Below are positions 60,790 through 64,000 of a stretch of DNA of 64,000 nucleotides, one piece after another. This DNA comes from Cunninghamia lanceolata. Taxonomy: Eukaryota; Streptophyta; Pinopsida; Cupressales; Cupressaceae. Below the pieces are notes generated by a model. That model did not search any database, had not been told where the DNA came from, and worked only from the letters and a program-made list of their open reading frames with translations. A program made the position numbers and the translations under genes. The stretch spans positions 2,232,001-2,296,000 of the forward strand of contig BSBN01000040.1 of NCBI GenBank assembly GCA_027924645.1, read 5' to 3'. Positions within the stretch are counted from its first letter, which is position 1. Each line of letters starts with the position of its first letter.

Positions 60790-62060
60790 GGACTGAGCCA
60801 CAATCTAAGGCACCCTACAGAATGACTACAACCGAATTATATGAGCTTAAAGCACAATTGCAGGAGTTGCTAAATCAAGAGTTCATTAGACCTAATGTGT
60901 CACCATGGGGTGCACTGGTCATCTTTGTAAAGAAGAATGATGGTACTTTGAGATTATGCATTGATTACAAGATGCTTAACAAAGCTACTATAAAGAACAA
61001 GTACCCACTTCCAAGAATAGATGAGCTCTTTGATCAGATGAAAGGAGTGACAGTGTTCTTGAAGATAGACCTTAGATCCGGTTATCACCAATTGCAGATT
61101 AAGGATGAGGACATCTCTAAAACAACTTTTAGGACTCGAATTGGTCACTACGAGTTCACAGTGGTGCATTTGGGTTGACTAATGCTCCAGCAACTTTCAT
61201 GAATTTGGTGAATAGCATTTTTAGAGATTGTTTAGATGATTTTGTGTTGATCTTCCTTGATGACATATTGATATATTCAAAACCAATGGAAGAGCATGAG
61301 AGGCATTTGAGGATAGTTTTGCAGCACTTAAGAGAGCAAAATTTTTATGGTAAATTATCTAAGTGTGCATTCTTTCAAGATAAAGTGCACTACCTTGGTC
61401 ATGTGATCTCAGTAGAAGGGATTCCAGTTGATCCTACGAAGATAAAATAAATAATGGAATGGCCTACACCGTAAAATGTGATAGAAGTCAGAAGTTTTAT
61501 GGGACTTGCATGTTACTATAGAAAGTTTGTGGAAGGTTTTTCAACTATAGTAGCACCGATTACCTCGTTGCAAAAGAAGGGTAAGAAGTTTGAATGGATC
61601 AAAAAGTGTGAACAAGCTTTCCAACTACTAAAGGAAAATCTCACAACTGCTCCTATCTTGGCCATACCAGATCCTAATGGTCACTTTATAGTTATAATAG
61701 ATGCTTTGGGAGAAGGAGTAGGTGGAGTGTTGATGTAGAATGAGCAAGTGATTACTTATGAGTCAAGAAAGTTAAAGCAACATGAGTTCAACTATGCGTT
61801 GCATGACCTTGAGTTAGCTGCCATAGTTCATGCACTTCAGATGTGGAGGCATTATATTCTAGGTAAGCCCTTTGAGTTAAAGACATATCATTTAGGACTC
61901 AAGTATATATTTACTCAACCTAACCTTAATGCACGACAAAGAAGGTGGTTAGAATTCCTTAGTGAGTATGACTTTGGAATTGAGTATATAAAAGGAAAAG
62001 AGAATAGAGTAGCAGATGCTCTTAGCAGAAGAAGACATCTAGCTGTCATGGTTACAATGA
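60790..62060 (+). pseudogene. RT and RNase H of the third gypsy element
   Basis: Resumes after the nested insertion. RT blocks are [40 protein letters not shown] and [15 protein letters not shown]. One base is missing near 61168 ([13 protein letters not shown] is split between two frames). The catalytic box LIFLDDILIYSK is intact. RNase H reads FIVIIDALGEGVGGVLM with Leu-Gly where the family has Ser-x-Gly, then TAG (expected Gln), and the KGKENRVADALSRR terminus. Stops at 61448-61450 (TAA), 61736-61738 (TAG) and elsewhere. Confidence 0.92.
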
Positions 62061-62131
62061 GATCCAATTTGAAGTAGAAAGTAATTCAGAATCTCTAAGG
62101 GGATGAGCATTATGAAAGAGTAAAGAAAGCT

Positions 62132-63535
62132 TTGGAAGTAGACCCCTTAGATCATAGGTTTGATGGTTATGTGATTGAAATAGATGGACTTTTGAGATTT
62201 CATGGAAGGATGTATATTCCTAACTTAGGAGAGTTGAGGAAGTTGGTGCTTGAAGAGATCCACAATGCACCATATTTAGGGCACCCTGGAGTGACCAAAA
62301 TGGTCAAAGTTTTGAAACCTTTATACTTTTGGCCTAGACTTAAAAAGGATGTGACAAAATTTGTGGCTCGATGTTTGGAATGTCAGCAAGTCAAGGTGGA
62401 GCATGTACATCCCGCAAGATTGTTGTACCTGCATAGTATTCTTGAGCATAAGTGGCAAGTGATAAGTATGGATTTTATTCAGGGGTTACTGATGTCTAAG
62501 AATAGACATGATGTCATATTAGTGGTTGTGGACAAGTTGACTAAAGTAGCACATTTCATTCCAGTGAATTTTTCAGATGGTTCCATAGTTTTAGCTATGA
62601 AGTTTGTTCAGGAGATTTTCTGATTACATGGAATGCCTAAGATGATCATTTCAGATTGAGACACTCATATGACATCTAGATTTTGGATAATTCTTAGTGT
62701 AGCTTTGGGTAGAAAGTTGAATTTCAGTTCGGCCTATCATCCTCAAATGGATGGTCAGATAGAAAGAGTAAATCAGGTTGTAGAAGACCTTCTCAAAATG
62801 TATTATATGGATCAACAATATAAATGGGAGGAGTATCTTCCATTAGTAGAGTTTGCATACAACAATTCATACCATGCATATTTGGGAATGGCACCATTCG
62901 AAGCTCATTATGGGCGTAAGTGTCAAACACTTATCAGTTGGGATAAGGTGGAGGATAGAATAGTGGTTGGTCCTGAAATGTTAAGAGAAATGGATGATCA
63001 GATGAAGTTGATCAAGGAAAAGTTGAAGCAAGCTTTAGATCCTCAAAAGAGTTATGCAGATAGAAATAGAATGCCTAGATAGTTCTCAGTGGGTGACAAA
63101 GTCTTTTTGAGGGTTAGACCTCATAAGAGTTTAGTTTCATTTGGCAAAGCATCCAAACTTGCTCCTCATTTTGTAGGACCATTTGAAGTTATGGAAGTGA
63201 TTAATACTGTAGCTTATAGCCTTGCTCTACCTCCTACACTTGCAAGAATCCATATTATTTTTCATGTGTCCTTACTTAATCTTTATCATCCTGACGCGTC
63301 ACATATTCTTGATTGGCATCCTTTACAAGTTCAGGATCTAGGAGTGGTACTGGTGGAGCCCACTCGAATTTTGGAGAAGCATAACATTAAGTTGCGTAGC
63401 AGAGATGTGGTGCAATATAAGGTCCAATGGGACCATTAGTCAGAGGACAATGCCACATGGGAGGATGTGGAGGAGATTGATAGATCTTTTCCTCATTTGA
63501 GGAGGATATATCATAGATTTCTTATTCATGCATAG
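62132..63535 (+). pseudogene. Integrase with chromodomain-like tail of the third gypsy element
   Basis: The zinc-binding part is HNAPYLGHPGVTKM to CLECQQVK. The core has SMDFIQGLLMSKNRHD, then ISD-stop-DTHMTSRFW where ISDRD is expected (CGA to TGA), and FSSAYHPQMDGQIERVNQ with the catalytic Glu. The GPFEVMEVINTVAYSLALP block and a tail EPTRILEKHNIKLRSRDVVQ / YKVQW / ATWED form the chromodomain-like end. Translation would end at the TAG at 63533-63535. Stops at 62622, 62657, 63080 and 63437 disable it. Confidence 0.9.
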
Positions 63536-63539
63536 ATTA

Positions 63540-63630
63540 TGATACCTTGAGTTTGATTATTGTTTGAGATACTTTGAGTTTGATTATTGTTTGCAATACT
63601 TTGAGTTGATGTTATTGTTTTATGATACTT
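63540..63630. repeat. 27-bp tandem repeat between pol and the polypurine tract
   Basis: About three and a half units of GATACTTTGAGTTTGATTAT TGTTTG, the last ones diverged. Confidence 0.85.
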
Positions 63631-63705
63631 TAATACTTTATTGATGGTTGATTGATACCTTACTATTTTGATGTGTAATAAGACATCGGGACAATGTCTC
63701 TTCCA

Positions 63706-63717
63706 AGTGGGGAAGGA
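63706..63717 (+). promoter_or_regulatory. Polypurine tract
   Basis: AGTGGGGAAGGA lies directly before the LTR start TGTCACG. It is the plus-strand primer site in this family. Confidence 0.85.
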
Positions 63718-64000
63718 TGTCACGTCTCATTTTTGTGGACTATATTAAGGATGTCACGTCTCATTTTTGTGGACTATATTATTATTCTAGATTAGAGAAC
63801 AATTACTGTGATTGACTTTTACCTTAAGTAATTTTATATGTGTGAAGGTAATTATCATGAGTTTATATTGATGAAAATTGGGAAAATTGATTTAAATGTT
63901 AAATATTATCAATGTGATTACAATGATTTGCTTTGGCTATGTTTTTGGAGACACTAACCTATTGGCGTCAAGTTGAGTGTAAATAAATTCAGGTACTCAT
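63718..64000 (+). repeat. 3' LTR of the third gypsy element (first 283 bp), with a 34-bp duplicated start
   Basis: TGTCACGTCTCATTTTTGTG occurs at 63718 and again at 63752, each copy preceded by AAGGA. After the second copy the sequence follows the 5' LTR (51323 onward). The rest lies outside the window, so its TSD cannot be checked against TCAAC (51318-51322). Confidence 0.9.

Larger units (their letters stand above)
51323..64000 (+). mobile_element. Third Ty3/gypsy element (Tekay/Del-like chromovirus), 3' end beyond the window
   Basis: The 5' LTR spans 51323-54357, followed by a PBS, Gag, protease, RT, RNase H, integrase with a chromodomain-like tail, polypurine tract and the first 283 bases of the 3' LTR. 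A 4,621-bp insertion (56169-60789) splits pol after the protease. Gag and protease stay in one frame; after the insertion only one frameshift (near 61170) occurs. The stops are mostly single-base changes. The long LTRs and EPTRILEKH/VQYKVQW tail fit the Tekay/Del group (inference). Confidence 0.93.

Overview
The window reads as nuclear DNA from a seed plant, most likely a gymnosperm or another large-genome plant. It is AT-rich and dominated by LTR retrotransposons of plant lineages. It also holds intron-bearing pieces of plant housekeeping genes. I see no intact, clearly functional host gene; almost every long reading frame is a decayed transposon polyprotein or a broken copy of a repeated gene. 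The taxonomic placement is inference from the TE types, the density of LTRs and the long gene-poor spacers.

Layout. 1-7234 and 15430-19312 (all minus strand) hold three degenerate copies of large, pol-less, coiled-coil-rich protein genes that I cannot name. 7352-13691 is a complete Ty3/gypsy chromovirus (minus strand) with 5-bp target-site duplications (TSD GAACA) and a chromodomain at the integrase end. 21340-28578 is a complete Ty1/copia element (plus strand, TSD TCATA). 28860-32713 is the pol part of a second Ty3/gypsy element (minus strand) with two RNase H domains. It is cut by an LTR that begins at 32714, which is itself split by another LTR-like insertion (34616-35336).

36000-44000 contains exons, with correct splice sites, from three unrelated host genes on the minus strand: an alpha-galactosidase internal exon, two 3' exons of a Ran GTPase and the first two exons of a NEK kinase. 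This looks like a patchwork of captured gene fragments. It is interrupted by a solo LTR (40840-42830, TSD TCACC) that carries an unusual array of ten hairpins with compensating stem changes. 46394-46943 is the end of another LTR with a primer-binding site and a small orphan ORF. 47895-49264 is a solo LTR of the copia family (minus strand, TSD TTTGT).

51323 to the window end is a third Ty3/gypsy element (plus strand, Tekay/Del-like chromovirus with LTRs of about 3 kb). Its pol is interrupted by a 4.6-kb TG...CA insertion (56169-60789, TSD GGACT), which contains a second dense palindrome array, a fold-back element and large microsatellites.

How the parts relate: the history is one of nested insertion and decay. 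Two complete elements and two solo LTRs still have matching TSDs, so insertion points can be placed to the base. Premature stops are often TAG where the family has Gln, as expected from deamination of methylated CHG cytosines in silenced DNA. The signals most worth a second look are the two palindrome arrays inside LTRs (41081-41360 and 57005-57448), the chimeric host-gene fragments (38424-43976) and the unnamed repeated large-protein family.
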